Source: Orientallactaga sibirica (lineage: Eukaryota; Chordata; Mammalia; Rodentia; Dipodidae). Taken from it: a stretch of 64,000 bases of DNA. The translations under genes and the position numbers were made by a program. How positions within the stretch are numbered: the first letter of the stretch is position 1; every line of letters begins with the position of its first letter. The notes beneath the pieces were generated by a model. The model did no database searches and was not told the DNA's origin. It was given only the letters and a program-made list of their open reading frames with translations. Location of the stretch: positions 1-64,000 of the forward strand of contig JAEOAD010001901.1 in the NCBI GenBank assembly GCA_036365145.1. Reading direction: 5' to 3'. This document shows positions 33,956 through 54,600 of the stretch, piece by piece.

Positions 33956-35400
33956 AGAGGCTTTTTGAACCTCCCACAAGACCTCAGAGACTAGTGAAGG
34001 GATTAAAAAATTAGTTATTCAAAATTAATACTTTCTGTTCCTTATCTAAATAAGAGTTTGACTTTTATATTTTCTGGAATCCAAATGGTAATATACTTTC
34101 CTGTATGAATATAGAATGTATTATTACATCATATTATTTGTTTCATGTAGAAGTGTATGTAACAGAACTAACCTATCAAAAGGTGACCCTGCATTTTCTT
34201 TTGGACATCATGCCCTTTTGCAGATAGAAAAAAATTTTCAATTCTTGCAAATTGCAACTTTCTCATCATTAGAATAATTATTTCTAATCTCGAAATTCCT
34301 CTTTACCTTTTTTTTGGTCAGGCACACTGATTAGCCTCTGTTTTAACTTGAAGACTTCTTTTAATCTCTTGGACCTATGTGATCAGCATGAATACTGATA
34401 ATTCTCCAATCTTCTAAACCTAAGGTCCAAGAAGTAATCTCAAGTTTATGGCTTAGAACTCCCTGATTTCCTCATCTTTGCATTTCTTTTTTCTTCTTAT
34501 CCAGTTTTCATTACTTGACTGAGACCCATTGTGATTGTTCCATTCAGGGAAACTTTCAGTCAAAACCTTGTCTGCTTACAAGCTCTGCTGTACGTGCCTT
34601 TTGCTGAGCAGTTGTCTGCCTACTCAGAGTCTATTCTGGTGAGGTGCATGTGTATAAGGAAGATGCATGTCAATGATGAAAGGAAATCTCTCACTGAACC
34701 TGAAGATGTTTCTTCTAGTCAGATTGGTAGACAACTATGTTGTAGTGATTATCTTGTTTCCAAACTGTCAGCACTGGGATCACAGAAATGTGTGACCATG
34801 GCTGGCTTTTATGTGGGTGCTTAGTATATAACTCAAGCCTCATGTTTGTATATTCAGCACTCTTACCTGTTGAGCCCTTTCCCAGTACCTACCCTGTTTG
34901 CCCTTCTTCAATATCTGTCCTGTTCCATCAATCAGGAAAAGCTAAAGAATCTTCAAGGAGAAAGTCCCATTTTCACATCAACAATTTGTAATAAAATGTA
35001 CTTTGGTGAGCCAAAGACAAAACAAGAATGACACTTACATAGGATAGAAGAGAAAGATTTATTTGAAGCAAAGAGAGTGAGTTTAAGAGTTACTTGCAAT
35101 ATGTCATTTTTGAACAATGGAAACATGGGAAATTTTCTCAGTGGGCCTTTACATATTGGTGTAGAAAATCATTTTAACTCTGGGTACCTGTATATGCATA
35201 GTCAGTTGTAGAGAGAGATTCTGACCTTGCTAGGTTTATGATCATTATTCAGGATGGTAGACACTTATTGGGTTGTCTTACAAAGTATTCTTGTTGACAA
35301 TTTTGATACATGTAGAGAATAAATTTTGAACATAGTTCTTTCCCATTACCTTCTCTTATCTCATATCCCCATTATTCTGAACCCCTTCTTTCCAACTAGA
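33956..35400. other. AT-rich intergenic sequence, no gene recognised
   Basis: An old ID/B2-type fragment may lie at about 34,765-34,880. The 97-codon frame at 34,531-34,824 has no recognised domain. The missing first exon of the zinc-finger gene could lie anywhere from here to 39,986. Confidence 0.4.
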
Positions 35401-35404
35401 CCCT

Positions 35405-35682
35405 CTACTAATTATTTTTATTTTTTTATTTTTTGAGAGAGACAGACAGAGAAAGAGGGAGAGGGAGACAGAGAATGGGCATGCCAGCAGTCTCTCAGCT
35501 GCTGTGAACGAAATCCAAGTGAGTGCGCCACCTTGTGGGCAAGTGCAGCATTGTGCCCTTGTGTCACTTTGCTTCTGGTTAAACGTGGGACATGGAGATT
35601 GGAACTGCTGGAGATTGGAACGAGCTTTCTTAGGCTGAGGAGGCAGGCACCTTAACCACTAAGCCATCTCTCCAGCCTGATC
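35405..35682 (-). mobile_element. tRNA-derived SINE (antisense) with internal duplication
   Basis: A standard antisense SINE in which 'ggagattggaac' occurs twice in succession near 35,595-35,625, ending 'aagccatctctccagcc'. Confidence 0.9.
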
Positions 35683-35734
35683 CTCTACTATTTTTAACTA
35701 GATGTTCAGTTGACAAAGAACATCAGACAGGGGG

Positions 35735-35890
35735 AATAGGTGTGCCATGGCCTCCTGCCACTGCAAAAAAGAACCCCAATACTCATGCACCAACTTGTGC
35801 ATGTGGATTTATGTGGGTACTGGAGGAATCAAACCCAGGATGTCAGGCTTTGCAAGCACATGTGTTGAACTACTGGAGGAATCTCTCCTG
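35735..35890 (-). mobile_element. Old tRNA-derived SINE
   Basis: 'gtgccatggcctcctgccac' to 'tgttgaactactggaggaatc'. Body recognisable, ends eroded. Confidence 0.7.
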
Positions 35891-35899
35891 TTCTCCTGC

Positions 35900-36478
35900 A
35901 TACTGTTTGGATGCCCGTTTTATCCTCATTCACCATTCAATATAGAATGATGGTAGGCCCAATACCGAGCAGGTCCTGTTTTGGTAATACTCTCTGTGGA
36001 GTCATGAATGCATTGACCATGTCCTGTCTAGAAAGCAGTGGTCCACATCATTCTGTACCATCCATAGGAACGGTGTGAGTTATGATTGTTCCTCATTCTC
36101 TGAGGATGAATAAGGGGCTCAAGGGTCTGTGGAAGGTGGATGTGTATGAGGAAGACAAGCCTTATTTGTGTAAAGGGTGAATTCATGGTGTTAGGGATGA
36201 AGCAAGAAACAGGGGACAATACAAGATATTGAGTGCTAGATACTGCTGACTAAGGGCAGTTGATTGTCTAAAAGGATTTGACTTTCTGAGAAAGCATGTG
36301 AGGATGTCAGTGATGGTCATATAAAGGCAGTAGGCATCTGATGCATGAGCTATCCGGAAAGAGTTTGGAGGGAAAAGGTGATTTGTTGGTCATCTGAGTC
36401 AAAAGCCAGTTCTCAGGAAGGACAGAGGTTTGAGTTCTGTAAGAGTGAGAATATAAATGAAGATGTTTCAGCTGATTT
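35900..36478. other. Unassigned intergenic sequence
   Basis: Nothing recognised on either strand. Confidence 0.35.
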
Positions 36479-36479
36479 A

Positions 36480-36735
36480 TTTATTTCAGTCTTACAAATT
36501 CTAGGGAAAACTTCATTATGGTAGAAGCAGCTCCATCACTTCATCATCTATGCACAGCAAAGAATGGAAGAGAGGAGCCAGATACCAAGCCAGCTTAGAA
36601 CATACCCTATGTGTAGGTAAAGGATACTCTGCCAGTAGCACACTCCCCTAGTAGGGCTCTGCCTGCAGGAGACATAAATAGGAAGCTTAATTTTAATCAT
36701 AATGAGATCCATCCTGAAAAATGTATGCAGACATA
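36480..36735 (-). mobile_element. Old MaLR-like LTR fragment
   Basis: 'gaaaacttcattatggtaga' and 'aatcataatgagatccatcc' resemble the minus strand of MaLR-type LTRs. Tentative. Confidence 0.4.
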
Positions 36736-36764
36736 AGGATTAAATAGAAAATAGGACCTTTTAG

Positions 36765-37095
36765 AAGCAGAATGACTCCATCTTTGGACTCTGACTGCCA
36801 TGTCATTGTAACCTTTTGTTTCCTAAGAGTGATCCAACCACCCCTCCCAATTATTACATGCTTGGAATAACCCAGATCATCCATTCCCATTTTAATTTTA
36901 CTGGAATTGCCCAAACCACCTGTCTGATTATTACTTCTGTAACATGGCCCAACCTGAGGCAAGTGGGACCACATGGAAAGAATTCCAGTTCCCACATCTT
37001 CCCAAAATATGCCCTGGGATTTTTGACCTGCATGACCAAAGCCCTTCTCAGGATGCCTTGAATAAAGTCTGTTCGTGTCTTTCCTGTCTTTTAAA
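36765..37095 (+). mobile_element. Candidate LTR with polyadenylation signal
   Basis: A compact block with AATAAA at 37,061-37,066 followed by a GT/CT-rich 'gtctgttcgtgtctttcctg' end, as in R-U5 of class I LTRs. Start and family are uncertain. Confidence 0.4.
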
Positions 37096-37099
37096 AATA

Positions 37100-37970
37100 G
37101 ACTTATGAATTTTATTTTTTTAACTATGCCATCATTTTCAGGAAGCAGACTTTATATCAGGTTTCATAATTCATTTACAGACAAATTCTAATATACAATA
37201 TGTACATTAAACTGGTTTTTAAGTCAACAGGAAAAACAACTCTGCAGATATTACTCTGGTTTTAGTTAGTCATGACTTAGATACTCAGGAGTCATAACAT
37301 AGGTTGTAAATTCTCAAGGCCAGCATTGTTTCATTGTGGCTGACAATGCTCCATCAAGGAGAAAGGGGACAGCTTCTCCCCAACAAGGTGAAGACATAAT
37401 ATTTAACTAATAACATAATTACAGAACCCATAAAAAGCCTTTGTTTATGAAGACAGTCTAATTGTTCAGAAATTCTAGGTTTAATAATGCATATCACATA
37501 ATTATGATGTTTGGCAAGAGTTTATTGGGAGGGTTGATTGACAGATGGGTTAAAAGTTTACCTACTGTGTATGACCTGGAGTTATCTGTGTTCCCATTTA
37601 TTAAGGAAGAACACACTATTGTATGCTAGTATATGAATTTCAATGTCTAACCACACTATTGAACTATATAACAATTTGATATTTAAATACTGAGTAGTAA
37701 TGGGGAAAATACTACCTTTTAAAATCTTCTTTATTTGTAACTGCCTTAAATATATCCAGTGTACCATGATGAAAATCCTCTCCCACCACCGTCTATTTTC
37801 TTCCTCCAAAATCCAATCTACATTGATTCCCTTCTTCTTTCCAATTAGTCTCTCTTCTCTTTTAATTTCACTTATTTCCCTCCTTTTGTGCAGGTCTTGT
37901 GTAGATGGCATCAGCCCCTGTGAGGTTGTTAATGTCCAAGGCAATTTTTGTCTGGAATTTTTTCACTTAC
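37100..37970. other. Unassigned AT-rich sequence
   Basis: No exon or repeat recognised. The overlapping ~100-codon frames on both strands around 37,600-37,990 have no motif. Confidence 0.35.
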
Positions 37971-37974
37971 AATT

Positions 37975-38130
37975 CTTTTTTTTTGGACTTTAAACATTTG
38001 GTCTCACTCTAGGCCAAGCTGACCTGGAATTCACTATGTAGTCTCAGCATGCCCTAAAACTTATGGTGATCTTCCTACATTTGCCTCCCTAATGCTTGGA
38101 TTAAAGGCCTGTACCACCATGACCAGCTGT
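37975..38130 (-). mobile_element. B1-like SINE (antisense)
   Basis: 'ggtctcactctaggccaagc' to 'cctgtaccaccatgaccagc'. Confidence 0.85.
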
Positions 38131-38405
38131 CACAATTCTTCATCCACCACTTCCACAATGGTTCCTGAATCTTGGAGTATGTGATAGCGATGTCTCAGTT
38201 AGTACTGAATATTTTGTCAATTCTCAGCAATTTGGTGTGCTTAGAATCAACCTAATTGTAACCACCATATGAAAAAGGAGGCTTCTCTAGCCAAAAGTGA
38301 GAGAACCAGTAATATATGGGCATAAACATATTTAGAAGGCAGTTTGGTGAGAATAATACATCAAACTAACAATACAAGAGAAGTAGTTCTCCCCTAATAT
38401 GACCT

Positions 38406-38715
38406 GCTGTGGTGGTTTGATTCAAGTGTCTCCCATAAACTTAGGTGTTCTGGATGCTTGTGTCCCCAGCTGGTGACAATTTGACAATTGAAGCCTCCTG
38501 CAGGCACTGTATTGTTACAGCCACCTTTCCCTTGCCAGTGCTTTGTAGACTCACCTGTTATTGTTTTGCATCTGATGTCATCAGGGAGGTGATGTCCACC
38601 CTCTGCTCATCATATCATTTCCCCCTGCCATCTTGGAGCTTCCCCTTTAATTTGTAAGCCAAAATAAACCCCCTTTCCCCCCATGCTGCTCTTGGTCACA
38701 TGTGTTCTGCATTCA
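38406..38715 (+). mobile_element. MaLR (MT/ORR1-like) solo LTR
   Basis: Starts 'tgtggtggtttgattcaagt', with 'gccatcttggagcttccc' and the polyadenylation region 'gtaagccaaaataaacccc', then 'gctgctcttggtcaca'. The most complete MaLR LTR of the window. Confidence 0.78.
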
Positions 38716-38719
38716 ATGT

Positions 38720-39210
38720 GAAATCAAAAGCAACAACTCCCCAGTTATGGGCTTTTGATTAAGTATTCAGTACCAGGTGGAAATTCCCTCTTAAGGAGTA
38801 GGCCTCAAGTCTAATCAGAGAGCAGCTGGTTTTCCCTATAATAGGCATAGTACAATTGAACTTTCATGGTTTGCCACAGGATAACATCATTGTTTACTTT
38901 TCTCTGGCAACAGGTTCCACAGCTCTTTCCAATACATTGACAGCCAGCTAACTGGGTGGAGGCTTCCATCTTTGCTGCAGCTTGATTTCCCAGTGTCCTG
39001 CATCTCACACATGTGGCGTCTTTAGCAATAGAGTCTTCTCATTTTATTCTGAACGATATCCAGGGGTCTTGGCAATCCCTGAAATCTTCTATGGCATCAG
39101 TGGACTTTATAGCTCGCAGTCAGTGGAAGCCAACCCACCCTAGCACAGATTTTTTTCCAGCAACAATGCTTTGCTTCTGGGTACAACACTATATATGTCC
39201 ATAAGGTACT
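38720..39210 (+). mobile_element. L1 3' UTR-like fragment
   Basis: 'taccaggtggaaattccctc', 'gagcagctggttttccc' and 'gtctttagcaatagagtctt' resemble a rodent L1 3' UTR segment as I remember it. No flanking ORF2. Confidence 0.45.
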
Positions 39211-39986
39211 TCTGCTCAAACTCTTTAAAATACATACATATGTATTATATATATATTACTACCTAGCAAAGAAATAGGTTGTCAATATATTATCTGTTAG
39301 TAAACCATTAGAGTTCAAGAGAAGTGAAAAAGTATCCTACATTTTTGCACTATTTGTAACATACATTAGAGCCAAGATGTTTCAGATTGTGTGTGTTCAT
39401 TGAATTGGAGTTGCATGGCATAGTGGCATACACAGTGCAATGTGCTTGTATGGGTTTCCAACATAAGCTGTAGTGAACTTGACTGACAACATTGTAGATT
39501 GGTATCAAGACACCTTGAATTCATTTGTTATAACATATTTCATTCTGAATTAACATTTGGTTATTGTTTGCACACAATCATTTCAGGTTTGCCATGTTTA
39601 TTATGGCCCCTACATTGATGATCAGACTCCATATAGAGTCAAAGTTCCCAACTTTATTAAGAGCATCTATTCCACTATTAGTGTTAGGAATTGAACCCAT
39701 GGCCTTGTATCTTCTGGGAAGGCATGTACCACAATGTTATAACACAAGGCCTCACATATGCCTTTCCATTCTATTGTTTTTCACTAAAAAAAATAATCTT
39801 AGTTGTTTGAATCACTACAGCATGATGGAGGTAGGATATTTATCTTGAGTCTTTTCTTACATGATACACCATATAAACTTTGTGTTTATTGAACATGTCC
39901 CTGCCAAGATACATATAAAAGAGCGAAGTCTAATTTGCTAGTTCCTCTTTTGTAATCTGGGGTTGAAGAGAAATATCTCACTATAG
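39211..39986. other. Upstream flank of KRAB-A exon
   Basis: AT-rich. It ends in the splice acceptor 'aatatctcactatag' of the KRAB-A exon. The codon just before the exon in its frame is TAG, so translation must enter from an upstream exon. Confidence 0.6.
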
Positions 39987-47990
<8,004 letters not shown>

Positions 47991-48360
47991 GAATCTCACA
48001 CAGCTGAAAACCCAAAAGAATGTACTGGATGTGGGAGAGTTTTTATTGCCATGTCAGATCTTTATAATCATCAGAAAGCATGGGAAACTTATTTATAAGT
48101 CAAATGTTGTTAAACATTACAAAACATGCAGGTGAGGTTCCATGTGAATATATTGAGTGTAGGAAAGCTTTGAGAACTCACATAAAGAAAATTTGTGAAT
48201 ATAATGAATGTGGAAACACATTCATATTCATGTGATTATTAAAATAATGAATATGAGAAAGTTTTATCCAGATGACACAACTCAGTGTGCATCTTAGATA
48301 GGTGAAAAGCCTCATGAATGTACTAAAAGTGAGAAAGCCTTTAAACTAAAGTCATGAGTC
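47991..48360 (+). pseudogene. Decayed zinc fingers after the stop codon
   Basis: The same frame continues directly past the TAG with 'ESHTAENPKECTGCG' and 'FIAMSDLYNHQK', a finger that lost its last ligand, then a second stop. Further finger-like pieces ('GEVPCEYIECRKAL', 'CEYNECGNTFIF') follow in shifted frames to about 48,350. The array was once longer. The TAG sits where CAG (Gln) would be expected in 'LHQ', so a C to T change is the likely cause. Confidence 0.85.
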
Positions 48361-49470
48361 ATGTCAAATTTCTTCTTTTGTTTGTGGGAAATGTATGGAT
48401 TGATTTAAGAACTTACACTTGAAAACCCATGCAATGATATTACCAATGCTTAATGAGCAATTGTGATGTTGGAATAAGCTAAAATCGGAATGAAGTTTGG
48501 GGATAAGAAATTTTCATAGTAGTATTTGGTGTCATGAGTACTTTCTGAGTTCTGACCAGTTCCTGGGAATGGGAAGAATGTTGAATTGAAAAGGAATCAG
48601 CTGTTTTCTTACAGAGGAAATTTGAGAATTTGAATTTCAAGACATTGAAGCGTATTTGCTGCAACTGCAACTGTAAAAGAGACTTCCACCTTTGAGGATG
48701 GGAATCCCAATATGTATTAGAACAGTATGAGTAGTGCTGGTCAGTCTGAAAATAGGAGTGGTGTGTAATAACAACACTAAAGGATATTATTGTTCTGTTT
48801 TGGTCACTCAACTTATATTGCTTTTGGAAGTAGAACAAAGGCAGGAAATTCAGTACAGGAAGAACACAAAGCCTTCGGATTGCCACTTTGCAACTAATAG
48901 AAATCTTTAATTTCTTGTGTGGAAATCCTATGATGTCAAAAATCGAGCTGTGAAGATGAAAAATATTTAAGTGTAGCTGCTTAAATTTTCTGGGAATTTT
49001 CACTGTGCAAGGTTGCTCATGCTGGCATAGTTTAATTTCCCCATGAAACTAGCTTTCAGAGCTGGAGGGGATATATTTGGAGACTAGGTGATTTAGGTAC
49101 TCAGGTTACTTAGGTAAAGCTTCAAGGTTTTAGGTTTGTCCTGTTTCTTTTCCCATTTATATTGCTTCAGTATCTTCTTGCTATGTCAATTTTTCCAATG
49201 GAAATGTTTACTATGTTTCATTATGTGTTAAAAATGAATAACTATTTTGAGCTGAAAAGTTTAAAGTTAATAGACTTTATATCTTCTCATTTGAGATGTT
49301 GATTTTTGAATTTTGAGCAGTTTTATATTTGCTAGTAACCATGGAGACATTTACATCAGAATGAATGCATATGTAATCATAAAATGGTCATTGGTTTATG
49401 TGGACCAGGGGCAAAATTTGGATGTGTGAATGCAAAGTTTCTCCTCTAGCTTCATGTGTTTGTTCAATTC
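48361..49470 (+). other. Probable 3' UTR / downstream flank
   Basis: AT-rich sequence without repeats, presumably the 3' UTR of the finger gene. I saw no convincing AATAAA with a downstream GT-rich element. The 174-codon minus-strand frame (48,479-49,003) has biased composition and no recognised domain. Confidence 0.4.
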
Positions 49471-49474
49471 TTGT

Positions 49475-49585
49475 TTACCTGGAATTCATTATGTACTCTC
49501 AGGCTGGCCCCTAACTCACAGTAATCCATCTATCTCTGCTTTCTGAGTGTGGGCTTTAAAAGCATGTGCCAGTATGCCCAGCTGC
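49475..49585 (-). mobile_element. B1-like SINE fragment
   Basis: 'tacctggaattcattatgta' to 'agcatgtgccagtatgccca'. Confidence 0.75.
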
Positions 49586-49759
49586 TATTGAATTTTTAAT
49601 GTATGTAATTGATATCCAATGTAAAAATTGTCAGAATAATATCTGAAAAATGATTATCAAATGTTTTAAAGGATTTAGGAGATGGTTAATTGGATAAAGC
49701 GCATACCATGCAAGCATGAGGGGGTGATTTTGGATCACCATACCCATGTAAAAATGCTA

Positions 49760-49975
49760 GCTGTGGGGTTGGCAAAATTGGTCAGTGATTAAGGTACTGT
49801 CTGCAAAGTCCAGTGACTGATGATTAATTCCCCAGTACCTACATAAAGACAGATGGAGAGTGTTACATGCATCTGGAGTTTCTTAGCAAAGGTAGAGGCC
49901 ATGGCATAAACCTTTTCTTTCTTTCTCTGTCTCTTTCTGCCCTTACAATAAAAATTAAATGTACAAAATGTTTTA
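49760..49975 (+). mobile_element. Old tRNA-derived SINE
   Basis: 'ggggttggcaaaattggtca' head, 'gatgattaattccccag' B box, CT-rich tail and A-rich end. Confidence 0.75.
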
Positions 49976-50304
49976 AAAATAATGGGTGTGGTTGTTCATG
50001 TGTGTAATTCCAGAAAAAAAGCAAGAACACTAGGAAACCCAGATCTCACTATTTAGTTTGTCTCACTGAATTGACAAGCTCTGAGTTCAGGGAAGGACTT
50101 AGTATAGATATATCTAACCTCCCAATGTCTAAAACTGGGATTTTGTTTATGTAAACATTTCTATAACAAGCAGTAACATTTTATGACCTTTCTCTTAAAC
50201 ATAGAAGCAAAACTTTTAAACAAAATATGTCACTTATGACAGGAGGAAGAGTATATTCTACAGTTACATGGATGAATCATAAGGTGTGATTGTTTGAAAC
50301 ACTG

Positions 50305-50485
50305 TGCCTGTTGCAGTCAGGTCTGCATTGGTGGCAGAAATCACCTGACCACAGCTATAATACCCATATGCCCAAACCCGACAATACATTCTTTCCAGGA
50401 GATGTTAATCCCCAAATCTCTATCAGCTGGGAACCTAGCATTCAGAACACATAAGTTTATGGGGGGGGCATCTGGATCAAATGAC
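50305..50485 (-). mobile_element. MaLR LTR with internal deletion
   Basis: 'gttgcagtcaggtctgcatt' and 'cagaaatcacctgacca' jump directly to 'tataatacccatatgcccaa' and the distal half, skipping the middle present in 1,567-1,906. Confidence 0.65.
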
Positions 50486-50611
50486 CACATTCGACCCCTG
50501 ACCCCATAAACTGATAACCCTACATGATATAAAATACAATGCCCTCAGTCCAACTTTAAAGTCCTCACAGATTTATCTATCCTAATGATGGTCAAACATG
50601 GACATAGTCAA

Positions 50612-50780
50612 AGATCTTTTTTTTTTTTTTTTTTGGTTTTTCGAGGTAGGGTCTCACTTTAGCTCAGGCTGACCTGGAATTCACTATGTAGTCTAAGGGT
50701 GGCCTTGAACTCACAGCGATCCTCCTACCTCTGCCTCCCGAGTGCTGGGATTAAAGGTGTGCACCACCATGCCCGGCTCA
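50612..50780 (-). mobile_element. B1-like SINE (antisense), well preserved
   Basis: A T-run (50,618-50,634), 'tcgaggtagggtctcacttt' to 'caccaccatgcccggctc', flanked by the direct repeat 'agtcaaagatctttt' (about 50,608 and 50,779). Confidence 0.93.
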
Positions 50781-50794
50781 GTCAAAGATCTTTT

Positions 50795-51648
50795 AAAGGA
50801 GCTTTAATAGCAAAATATCCCTCCAAAAACATAGTGGCACAGAATAAACACAATGCAAAAGATGACACTGGATATAGCAAAACAATATTCAACCAGTACA
50901 AGATTTAAACACAGTGAACATCAAACTCTCTCTGTCCAAGTCCAACAACTCTAGTCACTGACTGGTCTTTAAGTCTGATAATTCTATTCAGCAAGAAATC
51001 TCTGAAGTGCCAATGCCACCCTCCAGTTAGGCTACTCATAGTCCTGAAAAGCCTTTTCTGGGGCTGGCAGCTCTTCTTATCAGCCATCTCATGGTCCTGG
51101 CTTCTGCACTGTGTCTCCACTGCAACCCACAGTCCATCTTTACAGCCCCATAGGGTCTCTATGCAGGCATCCAGCAAACCTGCTTCACACTGTCCATGGC
51201 TGTTTCCAAAATCCAAGATGATGTTGCAAATTCAACGATCCTCTCTTTCCTGCATTTATCATACTCATAATACATGTTGGGGTGCCAATATGTTAATTGA
51301 GGGGGAATAAAGCAGACTATGAAGAAGAGGACACTCCTTAAGCATGTAGACCCCTTCGATAGAGTCTACGTTCTTCCTGCTGCCCCAATGCAGGTCAACT
51401 TCAGGACAAGGAATTCATTCTTGGTCTGTGGTGGAGGCCCCCACCCCAGACCTTAGAAACTGAGAGTTTCTCACTTTTCAGTCCATGGATGACCTAAGAC
51501 TCCAGGAGCCTTTCATGTGTCATTCCACTAGACAACCCAAACATTATGAGTGCCCAGATGCTCCCTCCTAATCCATGTATAAGATGACTATTAACCTAGG
51601 GTTTATATCAGAGTAACAAAAGATGGCCCTGGCTGGTAACAGGATTCT
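50795..51648. other. Unassigned sequence upstream of the minisatellite
   Basis: It contains a possible LTR-like piece ('gtctctatgcaggcatccag' region) but no family is recognised and no exon is seen. Confidence 0.35.
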
Positions 51649-54600
51649 GTGGTATTCAGATGAGGCCTTGGGAAACATAATCATCATTGTGCTACATATG
51701 ATTCCTGAGCAGATACATTATTATAGATAAGGACTGGTGAGACATGATCACAAATTTGTCAGAGATGAGACCTGTGGAGACATGATCATCATTGTATTAT
51801 AGCTGAGGCCTGGGGAGAAATGATCATCATTGTGTCATGGATGAGGCCTTGGAAGACATGATCATTGTGCTTCCATTGAGGACTGGGAAGACATAATCAT
51901 CATTGTTTTATATGTGAGGACTGGTGAGTCATGATCATCGATATGTTACAAATGTGGACTGTGGATATATGACCATGATTCTGCTACAGATGAGTTCTGG
52001 GGAGACATGAACATTGTGTTACAGATGAGGCCTTGGAGACATGTTCATCCCTGTGTTACAAATAAGGCCTGGGAAGACATAATCATTGTGTTGCAGATGT
52101 GGCCTGAAAAGTCATGATCATCTGTGTTTTACAGGTGAGATCTTGGAAAACAATCATCAATGTGTTACAGACAAGGCCTGGGTAAACTTGATAACTCTTG
52201 TTTTAAAGATAAGGCCTGGCTAGCCATGATCATCCCCGTGTTATAGATGTAGCCTGGGGAGACATTATCATCATTGTGTTATGGATGAGGCCTCAGGAGA
52301 CATGATCATCATTGTGCTACATATGAGTCTTGGGCAGACATGATTATCATTATTACAGATGAGGCCTGTTGAGACATGGATGAGGCTTGTGGAGACATGA
52401 TGAGGCTTGTGGAGACATGGTCATCATTGCATTAAAGATCAGACCTGGAGTGAAATCAAACCCATTGTGTTATAGATGAGGCTTGGGGAGACAGGCTCTT
52501 CATTATGTTACAGATGAGACCTGTGGAGATATGATCATCATTTTGTTGCCAATGAGGTCTGGGGAGACACAATCGTTATTGTGCTGCAGGTGCAGACTAG
52601 GGAGACATCATCATTGTATTAAAGTTCAAACCTCAGAAGACATGATCATCATTGTGCTACATATGAGTCCTGAACAGACTTGATTATCATTGTTACAGAT
52701 GAGGCCTGGTGAGACATGATCATCATTGTGTTACAGATGTGGCCTGGGGATAAATGACCATGAATGTGTTACAGATGCAGCATGGGGAGACATGATCATT
52801 GTGTTACATATGAGGCCTGGGAAAACATGATCTTCATTGTGCTACAGATGAGTTCTGGGGATCTATGATCACCATTATGTTACAGATGATCCCTGGACAG
52901 ACATGATCATCACTGTGTTACAGACGGGGCTTGGGGAGAAATGATCATTGTGGTACAGATTAGTCCTTGCTGGTCTTGATCATCATTGTGTTACAGGTGA
53001 GTCCTGGTAGACATAATCATCATAGTGTTACAGATGAGGACTGCAGATAAATGATCATTAATGTGTTACAGATGGGGCATGGGAGACATAGTCATCAGCA
53101 TTTTACAGGTGACACCTGAGTGACATAATCCTTTTTTTTTTTTAACAGATGTGGCCTTTGGAGACATGATCATCATTGTTTTACAGGTGATTCCTTGGAA
53201 GGCATGATCATCATTATGTTACATATGATACCTCGAGAGACATGATCATCATAGTTTTATAGGTAAGGCCTGGGGAGATATAATCAACAATGTGTTACAG
53301 ATGAGACCTCAGTAAACATGAACATCAATGTTTTACAGATGAGGTCTTTGGAGACATGATCATCATTGTGCTACAGATGAGACCTGGGGAGATATGATCA
53401 TTGTTGTGTAACACGTGAGGCCTCTGGAGACATGATCATCATTGTATTAAAGATGCGACCTGGGGACACATGATCAACCTTGTGTTAAAGAAGAGGCCTG
53501 GCCAGCCATGATCATCACTGTGTTACAGATGAAGCCTCGGGAGACATAATCACTGTGTAACAAATGAGGCCTGGGGAGACATGATAGTCATTGTTTTATA
53601 TATGAGGCCTCAGGAGACATGTTCATTATTTTGCTACAAATGAGGCCTTGGTAGACATGATCTTCATTGTCTTGCAGATGTGGCCTGGGCAATCATGATC
53701 ATCAACATTTTATAGGTGAGGCCAAGGGAGACATAATCATCATAGTGTTACAGATGAGGCCTGAGGAGACATGATCATCCTTGTTTTACAAGTGAGTCAT
53801 TGGGTGACATAATCATCAATGTGTTACTGATGTGGCCTGGGGAGACTTGATCATTCTTCTGTTAAACATGAGGCCTGAACATGATCATAATTGTGTTATA
53901 GGTGAGGCCTTGGAAGTCATTATCATTGTTGTGTTACAGATGAGGCCTCAGAATACATGATCATCATTGTGCTACATATGCACACTGGACAGACATTATT
54001 ATTCTTGTTACAGATGATGATTGGTGAGATATAAACATCAGTGTGTTATAGGTGAGGTCTGTGAAGACATGTTCATTGTTGTATTAAAGATCAGACCTCT
54101 GTAGACATGATCATTGTGTTACAGATGAGGCCTTTGGAGACATGATCTTCATTGTAGTACAGATGTTCCCAGCAAGACATGATTATCATTGTGCTACATA
54201 TGAGTGGGGTTACACAACCATTAATGTGGTACAGATGAGGCCTGGGGAGACATGATCATCATTGCATTACAGATTAGGCTTAGGGAGAAGTGATCATCAT
54301 TGTGCTACATATGAGTCCTGGGCAGACATGATCAGCATTGTTAAATATGATGACAGGTGAGACATGATCATCAATGTGTTAGAGATGAGGCCTGTGGAGA
54401 CATGATTATCATTGTGCTTCAGATACACCTAAGGAGATATGACCATCATTGTGTTAGCAATGAGGCCTGGAGAGACATGTCATCACCATATTACAGATGA
54501 GACCTGGGGAGACATGCTCATCATAGTAATCATCATTGTATTACAGATGAGGCCTGGGGAGACAAAATGATTGTATTACAGAAGAGACTGTGGCATTCAT

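Noticed and set aside
48479..49003. 174-codon minus-strand frame downstream of the finger gene
   Set aside because: No recognised domain, composition fits AT-rich 3' UTR, no promoter or splice context.
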